The notes under the pieces are model-generated. The model had not been told where the DNA came from. It worked only from the letters and a program-made list of their open reading frames with translations, and made no database searches. A program made the position numbers and the translations under genes. Shown one piece after another: positions 38,920 to 48,472 of a stretch of 64,000 nt of DNA (positions are counted from its first letter, which is position 1; each line of letters opens with the position of its first letter). The DNA is from Ponticoccus litoralis (GTDB taxonomy: Bacteria > Pseudomonadota > Alphaproteobacteria > Rhodobacterales > Rhodobacteraceae), in assembly GCF_039769985.1 (NCBI RefSeq), contig NZ_JBDNCH010000002.1, positions 3,410,001 to 3,474,000 of the forward strand. The letters are read 5' to 3'.

Positions 38920-40179
38920 TCAGAAGACCATCTCGGCCTTGAATCCGATGCCGACCGCGTGGTTGTCCTCGAAGCTGGCGGCGGGGCGCTCGGCCACGCC
39001 GGCCACGGCATCGCCCAGCCAGGAATAGTTCAGCCCGCCCGAGATCTTCAGCGCGCCGCTGCTGTACTGGCCCGCAAGCGAAACACCCCAGAGACCGTCG
39101 GTCGGCCCCAGCGGGGACACCGTGTCATTGTTGTTCTCGGGCTCGTAGCTGACGCTCATCGATCCCGCGAAGCTCTCGGAGAAGCGGCGCGCCACGCCCA
39201 GCGTGTAGCGGTGCCCGTCGTCAAGGTTCACAAGGTCGGCCCCCAGCGCCGAGGGCACGATGTCCACCGCCGAGAAGTCGGTCCAGCGGTAGGAGGCGGT
39301 CAGCAGGGTGCCTTCCATGATGCCGGTCTGGAAATCCAGGTTGAAGCTGGCCGGAGAGACGAAATCCACCGAGTCGCGCACCGTGCGGCCCAGCAGTTCT
39401 TCGGTGGTGTCGGCGCTGTGCTCGGTCTGGAAGCGGTAGGTCCCCGAGATCCGCAGCGCGATATCCGGGATCTCGTAGGCGGCGCCGATCAGGTAGGTCG
39501 GCTTGGTCGACTGGTCCATGGCGAAGGTATAGCCGCCGGTGCCCAGGAAACTGCCAGAGGTGCTCGCCACGGCGCTGCCCAGTGCGGCGGTGGTGCCCGC
39601 GCCATAGGTGCTGTCGATCGCCGTCGCCGCCGCGGCGCTGCCCGACAGCGCGGCGCCCAGCAGGGTCGAATCCAGCCCCGGCACGGTCGAGGCGACCGCC
39701 GCGGTCGAGATCGCGCCCGCGTAGCTCAGACCGTTCAGGGCAACGTCGGCCTCGATGCGTTCGACGCCGATGCCGCCGAAGATGCTGAAGCGATCGCCGA
39801 ACTTGTAGCGCCCGATCACCGTCAGCGCCCGCGAGTCGAGGTCGGCCATGGTGCCGCCGAGGTTCGAGGTCGTCGGGTCGGCGTCGTAATCGACGTTGGT
39901 GCCATAGGGCTGGTCGAAGATCAGCGAGTAGTTGAAGCCGGTGCCCTTGAGCCCGTTGGTGTAGGTGATCGCGGTCTGGGTGTAGGATTCGCCCACATCG
40001 TAATCGGCGCCCCGGCTGTCCGTGCCGGTGACGCTGGGCATCACGTAGCCGAAGCTCAGGCTGGCGGTGCCGTCGGCGGCAAAGATGGACGCGACGCTTT
40101 GTCCCGAACGGTCGAGACCGGCGGCCTGGGCCTGCGATGACAGTAGGGCCAGGACGGCCCCGGCTATGAATTTGTTCAT
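38920..40179 (-). CDS. OmpP1/FadL/TodX-like outer-membrane protein
   Basis: 419 residues. A signal peptide (MNKFIAGAVLALLSSQAQA) is followed by alternating short beta strands rich in Gly and aromatic residues up to a C-terminal Phe (GIGFKAEMVF), the usual signal for outer-membrane insertion. A Ser/Ala/Thr-rich loop near residues 150-205 is probably extracellular. Family members carry hydrophobic compounds such as fatty acids across the outer membrane. It has its own terminator. No catabolic gene is adjacent. Confidence 0.8.
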   Translation of the reverse strand: MNKFIAGAVLALLSSQAQAAGLDRSGQSVASIFAADGTASLSFGYVMPSVTGTDSRGADYDVGESYTQTAITYTNGLKGTGFNYSLIFDQPYGTNVDYDADPTTSNLGGTMADLDSRALTVIGRYKFGDRFSIFGGIGVERIEADVALNGLSYAGAISTAAVASTVPGLDSTLLGAALSGSAAAATAIDSTYGAGTTAALGSAVASTSGSFLGTGGYTFAMDQSTKPTYLIGAAYEIPDIALRISGTYRFQTEHSADTTEELLGRTVRDSVDFVSPASFNLDFQTGIMEGTLLTASYRWTDFSAVDIVPSALGADLVNLDDGHRYTLGVARRFSESFAGSMSVSYEPENNNDTVSPLGPTDGLWGVSLAGQYSSGALKISGGLNYSWLGDAVAGVAERPAASFEDNHAVGIGFKAEMVF

Positions 40180-40299
40180 TGTTTTGTCCCTCATCCCGAG
40201 CGTGCGGAAGTCTCCTGCAACCTACGCTAGGAGACCCGAGTCTCTGCGGTCAATCTTTGACGGAACGTCAAGGGTGATGGCGCAAACGTAGCGTCACAT

Positions 40300-41184
40300 C
40301 TAAGTGACAGCGGGGCGCGCTGCCCGCGCGCGGCGGGTCTCATAGGTGATATTGGCGTAATTGGCGCCAAAGATCAGCGCCGCCCCAAGGAAGACGTATC
40401 GGTCCAGGGGTTCTGCGTAGAGCATCATGCCAACGATGGCGATCACCGGCAGGCGGGTAAAGTCGATGGGCATCACCACGGTTGCGGGCGCGAGGCTCAG
40501 CGCGGTGGTCAGGCAGAAATGCGCCACCAGCCCGGCAAGGGCGATGATCACGACCCAGGGCAGGCTGGCAAGGCTCGGCAGCGCGATATCGCCGTCGTAT
40601 CCGGCGCAGACAAGGCCGAAGCCCGCCTGCAGGACGGTCAGCCAGAACAGGATATTGGTGATCGTCGTGGTGCGCGTCAGGCGCCGGGTGAAGACCGCGG
40701 AGGCGGCAAAGCCCGCGGCGGCAAGCGCGGCGGTCAGCTGGCCGAACTGCAGCGTCTCGGGGGTGGGGCGGGTGACGATCAGGATCCCGACAAAGCCCAC
40801 CGCTGCGGCGGCAAGGCGGTTGCCGGTCAGGCGCTCGCCCAGCACGAGGGGGCTCAACAGCATGACCCAGAAGGGCGAGGTGAACTCCAGCGCGAAGACC
40901 TGCGCCAACGGGATCACGGTGATCGAGTAGAACCACAGGTTCTGCCCGGCGAAATGGCCGAGGTTGCGCACCACATGGGTGCCGAAGTTGCGGGTGTCGA
41001 CCTGGCCCAGCGTCCCGGCCAGCCGGGCCACGCTTACCACGATCACGATGCCGATCAGCGAACGGAAGAACATGATCTCGAAGGTGTCGAGGTCCAGGCT
41101 GACGGCGCGGCCCGCCACGGCCATGGTGGTGAAAGACGCGATGGCCCCGGTCATCCAGAGGCAGGCCTTGAGGGTGTCGTTCAT
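40300..41184 (-). CDS. DMT-superfamily (EamA/RhaT) transporter
   Basis: 294 residues with ten membrane segments in two EamA repeats. FRSLIGIVIVVSVARL and the second-repeat P-rich loop TVVMPIDFTRLPVIAIVG are typical. The ATG at 41184 is preferred to a TTG two codons upstream. It is not closely similar to the DMT protein at 37616. Substrate unknown. Confidence 0.85.
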   Translation of the reverse strand: MNDTLKACLWMTGAIASFTTMAVAGRAVSLDLDTFEIMFFRSLIGIVIVVSVARLAGTLGQVDTRNFGTHVVRNLGHFAGQNLWFYSITVIPLAQVFALEFTSPFWVMLLSPLVLGERLTGNRLAAAAVGFVGILIVTRPTPETLQFGQLTAALAAAGFAASAVFTRRLTRTTTITNILFWLTVLQAGFGLVCAGYDGDIALPSLASLPWVVIIALAGLVAHFCLTTALSLAPATVVMPIDFTRLPVIAIVGMMLYAEPLDRYVFLGAALIFGANYANITYETRRARAARPAVT

Positions 41185-41613
41185 GGGCAAAGCGCCTTCC
41201 AGTCTTGCGGAGGCATGTGGTCACGGGCCTGCGCGAATGGCAAGCCGGGTGCCCGGATATTGTGCACAGGCGTGCCCCGGGGTCGGGGCGCGGGATGGGC
41301 AGGGCCGGGGCGTGGGCCGGGCCGGGGCAGGCCCGCAGGGGGGGCGGGTATTGGGCCGGGGCGGGATCGGCGTGGCGGGAACCTTGGAACGGACCCGCGC
41401 TGGCGCCGGACATTCGGCGCAGGCACGCGCCGGGGGCAGGGCAAGGCGGCGCGGCTCCACCGGTGCGGTGCAGGGGGGCTGGGCGTCCGGGATGCGCGAA
41501 CGGCGCGCCCCTTTCCCGGATGTCCCCGGTCGAGCGGCTGAGCCCGGCGGTTGCAGGATCGCGCGGCGGATGTCGGCGGCGCCCGGCCCAGGCTGCGGCG
41601 GGGCCGGCCCAAA
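41185..41613. other. non-coding, strongly G-rich gap
   Basis: About 430 bases without a supported gene. From about 41270 to 41390 the plus strand is dominated by runs of three or more G (for example GGGCCGGGGCGTGGGCCGGG), with G-quadruplex potential. Frames that cross it are Arg/Gly/Pro-rich and look spurious. It would form the leader of the DMT gene at 40300. Confidence 0.5.
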
Positions 41614-41642
41614 GAAAAGGCGCGCCCGACAGGGGGCGCGCC
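41614..41642 (-). terminator. terminator of the ATPase zeta inhibitor gene
   Basis: GGCGCGCCC pairs with GGGCGCGCC over 6 bases, and on the minus strand it runs into TTTTCTTT. It starts 36 bases after the stop at 41679. Confidence 0.8.
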
Positions 41643-41678
41643 ATGCATTCCGAACCGAGATTCCCGAAAGGGGGCGGC

Positions 41679-41993
41679 TCAGCTTTCCTTCATCAGCTGG
41701 TCCTTGGCGACCAGCAGCAATTCGTCCATCTTGCCGCGGATCTCGTCGTCGGTGGCCAGATCGCCCAGATCGCCCGAGACCTTGCGCACCACGTCCTCGT
41801 GGCCCGCTTCCTCGAAATCGGACTTCACGACTTCGACAGCATAGGCATTGGCCGCATCGCCGGTCTTGCCCAGCATCTCGACCGCCCAGAGCCCGAGCAG
41901 CTTGTTCCGGCGCGCCTCGGCGCGGAACTTCATTTCCTCGTCATGGGCATACTTGTTTTCGAACGCTGTCTCGCGGTCGTCGAAGGTGGTCAT
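41679..41993 (-). CDS. F1F0-ATPase inhibitor zeta subunit (DUF1476)
   Basis: 104 residues of mainly helical, charged protein. TTFDDRETAFENKYAHDEEMKFRAEARRNKLLG is the DUF1476 signature and DEEMKF-RAEARRNKL carries the inhibitory N-terminal helix. In Paracoccus the zeta protein blocks ATP hydrolysis by F1 in a natural one-way fashion. The neighbouring divergent purC gene is a common arrangement in the group. Confidence 0.92.
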   Translation of the reverse strand: MTTFDDRETAFENKYAHDEEMKFRAEARRNKLLGLWAVEMLGKTGDAANAYAVEVVKSDFEEAGHEDVVRKVSGDLGDLATDDEIRGKMDELLLVAKDQLMKES

Positions 41994-42220
41994 CGCTCTC
42001 GCTCCCTCGGGGATGGTGTTTCCCTTTCGATATGACGCTCCGGGGGCGTTTTCGCAAGGCTTGGCGGTTTCGCTGCGGCAATCGGGGCCGGTCGGTCGCG
42101 CGCGGCACGGGCCTGCCCCGGGGGGCGCGGCGCCGTCACCCTTGCGGTGGCCCCCTGCTTGACGTAAGAGAACGCAACACCGCGCCCACAGCGCGGTTTT
42201 CCTGTTTGGAAGGGTCCGAA

Positions 42221-42982
42221 ATGGCACGGCGTAAGAAAATCTACGAAGGCAAGGCGAAAATCCTGTACGAAGGCCCCGAACCGGGCACCATCGTGCAATA
42301 TTTCAAGGACGACGCCACCGCCTTCAATGCGCAGAAGAAGGACGTGATCGAGGGCAAGGGCGTGCTGAACAACCGGCTGTCCGAGTTCTTCATGACGGGG
42401 TTGACCAACATCGGGGTGCCCACGCACTTCATCAAGCGGCTGAACATGCGAGAGCAGCTGGTGCGGGCCTGCGAGATCATCCCGCTGGAGATCATCGTGC
42501 GCAACTTCGCCGCCGGGTCGATGTCCAAGCGTCTTGGCATCGAAGAGGGCACGCCGCTGCCGCGTCCGGTCGTCGAATACTGCTACAAGGACGACAAGCT
42601 GGGCGATCCGCTGGTGACAGAGGAACATATCGCCGCCTTCGGCTGGGCCTCGCAGCAGGACATGGACGACATCGTGGCGCTGGCGCTGCGGGTCAACGAC
42701 TACATGTCGGGCCTGATGTATGGCGTCGGCATCAAGCTGGTCGATTTCAAGATTGAGGTCGGGCGCGTCTACGAGGGCGATTTCCAGCGGCTTGTGGTCG
42801 CTGACGAGATCAGCCCCGACAGCTGCCGCCTGTGGGATCTGGAATCCGGCCAGAAGCTGGACAAGGATGTCTTCCGCCATGACCTCGGCAACCTCGCGGA
42901 TGCCTATACGGAAGTCGCCAAGCGCCTTGGCGTGATGCCCAAGCAGGCCACCCACATGGCCAAGCCCAAGCTGATCAACTGA
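42221..42982 (+). CDS. purC: SAICAR synthase
   Basis: 253 residues, purine synthesis step 7. KKIYEGKAKILYEG is the nucleotide-binding N terminus, FNAQKKDVIEGKGVLNN the next conserved block, and VDFKIEVGR and DEISPDSCRLWD the substrate-binding blocks. A TTGACG element lies about 60 bases upstream. A terminator follows. Confidence 0.97.
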   Translation: MARRKKIYEGKAKILYEGPEPGTIVQYFKDDATAFNAQKKDVIEGKGVLNNRLSEFFMTGLTNIGVPTHFIKRLNMREQLVRACEIIPLEIIVRNFAAGSMSKRLGIEEGTPLPRPVVEYCYKDDKLGDPLVTEEHIAAFGWASQQDMDDIVALALRVNDYMSGLMYGVGIKLVDFKIEVGRVYEGDFQRLVVADEISPDSCRLWDLESGQKLDKDVFRHDLGNLADAYTEVAKRLGVMPKQATHMAKPKLIN

Positions 42983-43035
42983 GGCATCGCCCCGGTCGCA
43001 GCGCGGTCGGGGCCGATGGCATCGGGATAAAAACG

Positions 43036-43066
43036 GGGGCGTGGCACAGGGGTGCCGCGCCCCTTT
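43036..43066 (+). terminator. Rho-independent terminator of purC
   Basis: GGGGCG-T-GGCA-CAGGGG-TGCC-G-CGCCCC followed by TTTCT, 54 bases after the purC stop. Confidence 0.8.
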
Positions 43067-43668
43067 CTCTGTCCGGGGATGGCGGCAGGCGGGGGTCGAC
43101 GCGGCGTCTGCCCCGGGCCGGACCGCTGCGGTAGGCCCGTCGCAGCCCGCGCCCCGGCGGCTGCAACAGCGACCCGACCATGACCGCATGCCGAAACGGC
43201 AAGCGGGCCTTGCGGGCGGTCCGTTGCTGGACGGTCATGCGGCGGCGCCGGACCACCGAGCGCGCGATCCGGCAGTCGAGGCGTCGCTTCCACCGCAGCC
43301 ATCTGGCCGGGATCCATGGCCTGATCCAGCGCCAGAGCCAGCCAGGTTGCAGGAAGGCGATCATGCGGAAGACCGTCTTCCGCGCGTTGCGCCGCAGGCC
43401 TCGTGGGCGGTCATGAAGGCGGTGATCACCCAAAGCGGAGGATTGTCGGAAAACAGGATCAGCCACGGGCCCGGCGATGGGGTCAGCGTTGCCCGCAGCA
43501 CGACCGGGGCCGGGATGGCCGGTGCGACGGCGCCGCGCGCATTGTACCGGCGCATCCTGCCGGAATGGCACTGCCCGACAGCGGTCCGGGCCGTTGCGAT
43601 CCGCGAAGCGATGCGCCGGTGGATCGCCCGGGCCAAGCGGCAACCGGGCGAGGCAGGCCCGGGGGCCG
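43067..43668. other. 602-base gap with no confident gene
   Basis: Both strands have stop-free frames, as is common at this GC content. On the minus strand a stretch reads as GPWLILFSDNPPLWVITAF, with an ATG at 43555 and stop at 43361 (64 residues). A second frame gives RMIAFLQPGWLWRWIRPW a little further on. A short real protein broken by an indel is possible but unsupported by a ribosome site or a known family. Confidence 0.3.
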
Positions 43669-45108
43669 CTAGGCACCCATGGTCAGCAGCGCGAACAGCG
43701 GCACCAGCAAGATGGCCGCGATCAGGGTGAAGTGCAGGTTCCAGCCCCATGTCAGGCGCGTGGCGGGCAGGCCCGAGGCGCGGGCGATCACCAGAACCAC
43801 GGTGGCGAAGGGCGAAAAGGTCATCGACAGCGCCCAGCCGCAGGAGATCGAGAAGGCCAGCAGGGTCGGGTCGGCGGGCATCTCTGGCAGGGCGGCGAAG
43901 AACGACCCCATGAAGACCGCCATCATCGTGGGCGACAGGGCCAGCAGGCTGACAAGGGCGATGAAGAGCGGGATCGCCGACAGCAGCAGCCAGTCCGGCA
44001 TGGCGCCAAGGCCCGGGAAGGCCGCGACCTCTGCCGCCGGGGTCAGCCCCGCACCCGCGCGCCCGATAAAGCCCGAGCAGGCCAGCGTGATCGCCACGTT
44101 CAGAGAGCCGGGCAGCTCCTCGACCACCAAGGTGCGCATCCGGGCCTTCAGGTCCGGCCAGAGCGTCGGAGAGCGCAGGCCGAACTGGGCGGTCAGCCAT
44201 CCCGCCATCATCACGGGGCAGGCGGCGAGCACGCCGAAGACGATGGAGCCGTCGAAGACCTCGACGAAGAAAACCACCAGCAGCAGGAACCAGCCCGTCG
44301 TCGCGGCGAAGCGCAGCGCGGCGGTCCGGGGGAAGGCCATGACGGCGCGCTTGCCGCTGGGCCGGTAGGCGCGGAACCGCAGTTTGTCCTCCAGCGCCCC
44401 GACCAGCATCAGCAGCATGAAGAAGGCGAAGCCGTAACCGATCCAGGCGGTGCGTTCGACGCCCGGCATCAGCTCTGCCACGATCAGCGGCGCGAAGGCG
44501 GTGGGGGACCAGGTGACGCACCATGCAAAGCCGCGCAGCAGGGCCGACAGCTGACGCTGTTCGCGCAGCGGGTTCAGCCCGTCGTCGGCGCCCGCCCGGC
44601 GAATGCCCTGCTGGATCAGCGGCACAAGGAAGCTGACAACGCCAAGGTTGAACAGCACGGCCAGCAGAGAGGTGCCGCCGCTCAGCGCAACGTAGCGGCG
44701 GCCCGGCGGCTGGCGCGTCAGGTATTCGCCGAGGATCTCGACAGAGGGCGAGGATCGCGCCGTAGCCTGCAACAGCCCCAAGAGCAGGATGAAGGCCATC
44801 AGGAAGACCGCCTGATCCATCGCACCGGACAGGATGGTGCCGGGGTCGGGCTGGGTGACGATCACCAGAACGCTCAGCACCGCGCTGGCGCCCAGCAGGT
44901 AGATCTCGCGCAGGGTCAGCTGCCGCACGGCCAGAACCACGACCGTCAGCACAAGGCCCCAGGCGATCTGTTGAAGCAGGTCCGAGCCGCTGAACCGCGC
45001 CAGCAGTTCGAGGACCGCGACGCTCATCAGCAGGGTGGCAAGGAAGGGCCGGGGGGCCGGGGTGTGCGCCGCCGCCGGGGCGGTGGCTGGCCGGGGCGCG
45101 TCGCTCAA
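43669..45108 (-). CDS. polytopic membrane protein of ion-transporter type, orphan permease
   Basis: 479 residues with about 12 hydrophobic segments. The middle contains CVTWSPTAFAPLIVAEL and, near the C terminus, a second re-entrant-like SPTMMAVFMGSFF and STFSPFA-type motif (SMTFSPFATVVLV). Such paired helical hairpins are seen in the ion-transporter (CitM/ArsB/NhaD-like) superfamily. It follows the sugar-acid dehydratase gene in the same direction and is probably the last gene of the island. Substrate and coupling ion unknown. Confidence 0.72.
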   Translation of the reverse strand: MSDAPRPATAPAAAHTPAPRPFLATLLMSVAVLELLARFSGSDLLQQIAWGLVLTVVVLAVRQLTLREIYLLGASAVLSVLVIVTQPDPGTILSGAMDQAVFLMAFILLLGLLQATARSSPSVEILGEYLTRQPPGRRYVALSGGTSLLAVLFNLGVVSFLVPLIQQGIRRAGADDGLNPLREQRQLSALLRGFAWCVTWSPTAFAPLIVAELMPGVERTAWIGYGFAFFMLLMLVGALEDKLRFRAYRPSGKRAVMAFPRTAALRFAATTGWFLLLVVFFVEVFDGSIVFGVLAACPVMMAGWLTAQFGLRSPTLWPDLKARMRTLVVEELPGSLNVAITLACSGFIGRAGAGLTPAAEVAAFPGLGAMPDWLLLSAIPLFIALVSLLALSPTMMAVFMGSFFAALPEMPADPTLLAFSISCGWALSMTFSPFATVVLVIARASGLPATRLTWGWNLHFTLIAAILLVPLFALLTMGA

Positions 45109-45253
45109 CTGGGATGCCTGTGTGCAGGGGCCGGGTCGTGCATGTCTTGTCCTACAGGGTTTCGGGTCTGACTTGGGCTATCCGCGACAGGAATGTCCAG
45201 AGAAGAAGGCCTCCGGGGCGGCAGGGACCGCACCCCGGTTTGGCCCGGATGCC

Positions 45254-46774
45254 CTAGCCGGTCACGCCGATGGGCCAGGGCGCGAATTCCTCGGCGCCGA
45301 CGCCCAGGGCCTCGCTCTTGGTCCGCTGGCCGGACGCCACGTCGAGGATGCTGCGAAAGATCGCGTCGCCCATCTGCTCCAGCGTGGCGGTGCCGTCGAT
45401 GACGGGGCCGCAGTTGATATCCATGTCGCCCTTCATCCGGTTGTACATCGGCGTGTTCGAAGCCAGCTTGATCGTCGGCGCGGGGTAGGAGCCAAAGCAG
45501 CTTCCGCGCCCGGTGGTGAAACAGATCAGGTTGGCGCCGCCGGCGATTTGCCCGGTGGCGGCAACAGGATCGTATCCCGGTGTATCCATAAGGACCAGAC
45601 CGCTGTGATCGACTTTTTCGGCGTAGCGATAGACCGCTTCGATGCCGGTCGAGCCACCCTTTTTCGCGCCGCCCAGCGCCTTTTCGACGATATTCGCAAG
45701 GCCGCCGTTCTGATTGCCCGGACCGACGACGCCCTGCATCTGCACGTCGCGTCCCTCGGTGTAGTCCAGCCACCAGCGGATGCGGTCGAGCAGGGCGCGG
45801 CCCACGCTCTCGTCCCGGGCGCGGGCGGTCAGCGTGTGTTCGATGCCGTAAAGCTCGGGTGTCTCCGACAGGATCGCCGTGCCGCCATTGCGCGCCAGCC
45901 GGTCGACGGCGCGGCCAAGCGCGGGATTGGCCGAGAGCCCGGAAAACCCGTCCGAGCCCCCGCATTGCAACCCGATCCTGATGTGTTCGGCAGAGCAGGG
46001 GCTGCGGGTGGCCCTGTTCGCCTCGGTCAGCATTTCGCGCACCATGGCGCGGCCCTGCCTGATGGTCTCCGCCGTGCCGCCCAGCGTCTGCATCCGCAGA
46101 CTGCGCAGCATTGTGCCGGTTTCCAGCGCCGTCGCCTCGAAGAAGCGTTCCAGGTTGTTGCGCTCGCACCCAAGCCCCACGATCAGCGCACCGGCGATAT
46201 TGGGGTGCTGGATGTAGCCCTTGAGCGTGCGCCGCAGCAGGTCGATGGGTTCGCCCGTCTGCTCCATCCCGCAACCCTGCTGGTGGATGAAGGGCACGAC
46301 GCCATCGACGTTGGGGAAGTTCTCAAGCCGCTCTTCGTCGAAGTACTGCGCGATCTTGCGCGCGACGGTGGCGGAACAGTTCACCGTGATGAAGACGCCG
46401 ATGACGTTGCGCGTGCCGACCCGGCCATCGGCGCGGCGATAGCCCATGAAGGTCTCGCGTTCTGCCTGCGGCAGCAGCTGGGCGGGGCGGTAGTCCTGCC
46501 CGAAGCGATAGTCCTTCTGAATCTCGTCCACCAGGACGTTATGCGTGTGCAGATAGGTGCCCGGCGCCAGATCCTCACCCGCGTAGCCGATGACGGTGGC
46601 GTATTTCAGCACCGGCTCGCCCCGGCGCAGGGCGCGCGTCGCCAGCTTGTGCCCGGCGGGGATGTCGGCGAGGGCGGTCAGGCCCTCGCTCTCGATCCGC
46701 GTCCCCTTGCGGATATCCTCTCGCGCGACCACCACAGTGTCGGCGGGGTCCAGCCGGATCACCGGAGAGGTCAT
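45254..46774 (-). CDS. UxaA/GarD-type sugar-acid dehydratase
   Basis: 506 residues. An N-terminal SAF-like domain (residues 1-90) is joined to the long D-galactarate/altronate dehydratase domain. GYRRADGRVGTRN, INCGPVIDGTATLEQMGD and the Cys-rich points CFTTGRGSCFGSYPAP are family marks. It probably removes water from a sugar acid such as altronate-like substrates, using iron. It is only 3 bases from the RraA-like gene upstream, so they are coupled. Exact substrate unknown. Confidence 0.85.
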   Translation of the reverse strand: MTSPVIRLDPADTVVVAREDIRKGTRIESEGLTALADIPAGHKLATRALRRGEPVLKYATVIGYAGEDLAPGTYLHTHNVLVDEIQKDYRFGQDYRPAQLLPQAERETFMGYRRADGRVGTRNVIGVFITVNCSATVARKIAQYFDEERLENFPNVDGVVPFIHQQGCGMEQTGEPIDLLRRTLKGYIQHPNIAGALIVGLGCERNNLERFFEATALETGTMLRSLRMQTLGGTAETIRQGRAMVREMLTEANRATRSPCSAEHIRIGLQCGGSDGFSGLSANPALGRAVDRLARNGGTAILSETPELYGIEHTLTARARDESVGRALLDRIRWWLDYTEGRDVQMQGVVGPGNQNGGLANIVEKALGGAKKGGSTGIEAVYRYAEKVDHSGLVLMDTPGYDPVAATGQIAGGANLICFTTGRGSCFGSYPAPTIKLASNTPMYNRMKGDMDINCGPVIDGTATLEQMGDAIFRSILDVASGQRTKSEALGVGAEEFAPWPIGVTG

Positions 46775-46777
46775 GGC

Positions 46778-47497
46778 CTAGCGCCCGTTCTTCTGCCGCC
46801 ATGCCTTGAAGCGGTCGAGGTTCTCTTCCTTCGTGGCGGGATAGAGGCCGATGATGGTCTCGCCATTCCGCACCTGCTCGATGGCGAAATCCTCGTAGGC
46901 GGTCATTTCGACGGCCTCGTCGGCGATCTCGTCGGCCATATGCGCGGGAATGACGATCACGCTGTCGTCGTCGCCCACAAGGATGTCGCCCGGAAAGACC
47001 GGGGCATCGCCGCAGCCGATGGGCTCGTTGATGGCGATGGCCTCGTTGTTGGTCAGGTTCGTCGGAGACGAGGGCCGGTTGTGATAGGCGGGCATCTCCA
47101 GCGCGCCGATGCACATGGCGTCGCGAAAGCCGCCGTCGGTGACGATGCCCTCGGCGCCGCGCATCATCAGGCGGGTGATCAGGATGTCGCCCGCGCTGGC
47201 CATCGAGGCATCGCGGCGGCTGTCCATCACCAGAACGTGGCCCTCGGGGCAGGTTTCGATGGCGTGGCGCTGCGGGTGGTCGGGGCGGCGGAATTCCGAC
47301 AGCTGGTTGCGGTCCTCGCGGGCCGGGATGTAGCGCAGGGTGAAGGCGGGGCCGACCATATTGCGGCCCTTGGGCTGCACCGGGCGCACGTCCTGGATCA
47401 CCTGACGCCGCAATCCGCGCTTGAAGAGCGCGGTGGCGAGGGTGGCGACAGAGACGTCGCGCAGTTTCTCGATGGTCTCGGGTTTGACGTCGGTCAT
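46778..47497 (-). CDS. RraA-like protein (possible aldolase)
   Basis: 239 residues. The RraA fold is marked by GPAFTLRYIP, GDILITRLMMRGAEGIVTDGGFRD and GDILVGDDDSVIVIP. The Arg and Asp of the GGFRD motif are those used in class II pyruvate aldolases of this fold (HMG/CHA aldolase). Among sugar-acid enzymes it is more likely an aldolase for a 2-keto acid than an RNase E regulator. Confidence 0.82.
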   Translation of the reverse strand: MTDVKPETIEKLRDVSVATLATALFKRGLRRQVIQDVRPVQPKGRNMVGPAFTLRYIPAREDRNQLSEFRRPDHPQRHAIETCPEGHVLVMDSRRDASMASAGDILITRLMMRGAEGIVTDGGFRDAMCIGALEMPAYHNRPSSPTNLTNNEAIAINEPIGCGDAPVFPGDILVGDDDSVIVIPAHMADEIADEAVEMTAYEDFAIEQVRNGETIIGLYPATKEENLDRFKAWRQKNGR

Positions 47498-47524
47498 GGG
47501 ATCGTTCTCCGGGGTCGGGGGCGG

Positions 47525-48427
47525 TCAGGACAGCAGTCCGGCGCCCGTCATGAAGGCGGTCAGGCGGCGCATCTGGCTGTCGCTCAGCGGCCATGCGGCG
47601 GGCGGCCGGGCGGCGCCGCAGTCCTCACCCATCAGCTGCAGCGCGGCCTTGACGCCTGGCACGTTGGCGCCGCCCTGATCCTCGGCGCGGATGTCCTCGA
47701 AGACCTGCATCTCGGCGATCAGGGCGCGGGCCTCTTCGTAGTCGCCGCCCTCCAGCGCGGTGTTGATGGCGACCGAGCGCTCGGGCCAGACGTTGATCAG
47801 GCCCGAGGTGAAGCCCCGGGCCCCCACGGCGTAGAAGGCGGGGGCCCAGACCTCGGCCAGCCCGCCGGTCCATGTGATGTGATCGGGGCAGGCGGCCATG
47901 GCGGCCTTCAGCTTCATCGGGTTGGGCGTGGCCCATTTGACGCCGACAACGCCCTCGACCGCGCAGAGCGCGCGGATCGCATCGGTGCCGATGGCGTCGT
48001 TGCGCAGATACAGGATCAGCGGCAGCCCGTCGCCCGCCTCGCGCACCGCCTCGACGTAATGCACCAGTCCACGCGGGGCCACGAAGGGGTCGGGCGGCTG
48101 GTGGATCATCAGCGCCGAGGCTCCGGCGAGGCCCGAGGCCTCTGCCAGCGCCTGCGCGTCCCGGACGCCCCGGCCCACGCCCGCCACCATGGGCACGCGG
48201 TCGTCGATATGCGCGCCCGAGGCGTGGACCATGGCCATGGCCTCGTCCAGCGTCAGGGAATAGAACTCTCCGGTGTTGCCGTTCGCGGTCAGCACATGCA
48301 CGCCCGCATCCACGGCGCGGTCGACGATGGCGCGTTGCAGGTCGGGCGCGATCTCTCCGGCCTCGTCGAAGGGGGTGGCAAGGATGCCCGATACGCCGGT
48401 CAGGGCGCGCGAGAGGTCATGTGTCAT
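47525..48427 (-). CDS. DapA-family aldolase/dehydratase
   Basis: 300 residues, TIM-barrel lyase. Lys164 in GVKWATPN is the Schiff-base lysine and Tyr140 in LYLRND the catalytic tyrosine. TANGNTGEFYSLT takes the place of the DHDPS carboxylate loop. The residues differ from true DHDPS, and with its neighbours it fits a 2-keto-3-deoxy sugar-acid aldolase or a 5-keto-4-deoxyglucarate dehydratase-like enzyme. Confidence 0.85.
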   Translation of the reverse strand: MTHDLSRALTGVSGILATPFDEAGEIAPDLQRAIVDRAVDAGVHVLTANGNTGEFYSLTLDEAMAMVHASGAHIDDRVPMVAGVGRGVRDAQALAEASGLAGASALMIHQPPDPFVAPRGLVHYVEAVREAGDGLPLILYLRNDAIGTDAIRALCAVEGVVGVKWATPNPMKLKAAMAACPDHITWTGGLAEVWAPAFYAVGARGFTSGLINVWPERSVAINTALEGGDYEEARALIAEMQVFEDIRAEDQGGANVPGVKAALQLMGEDCGAARPPAAWPLSDSQMRRLTAFMTGAGLLS

Positions 48428-48472
48428 GGAAGTCTCCGAAGGTTTCCCGTGAGGCGGTCGGGTCAAGCGACA

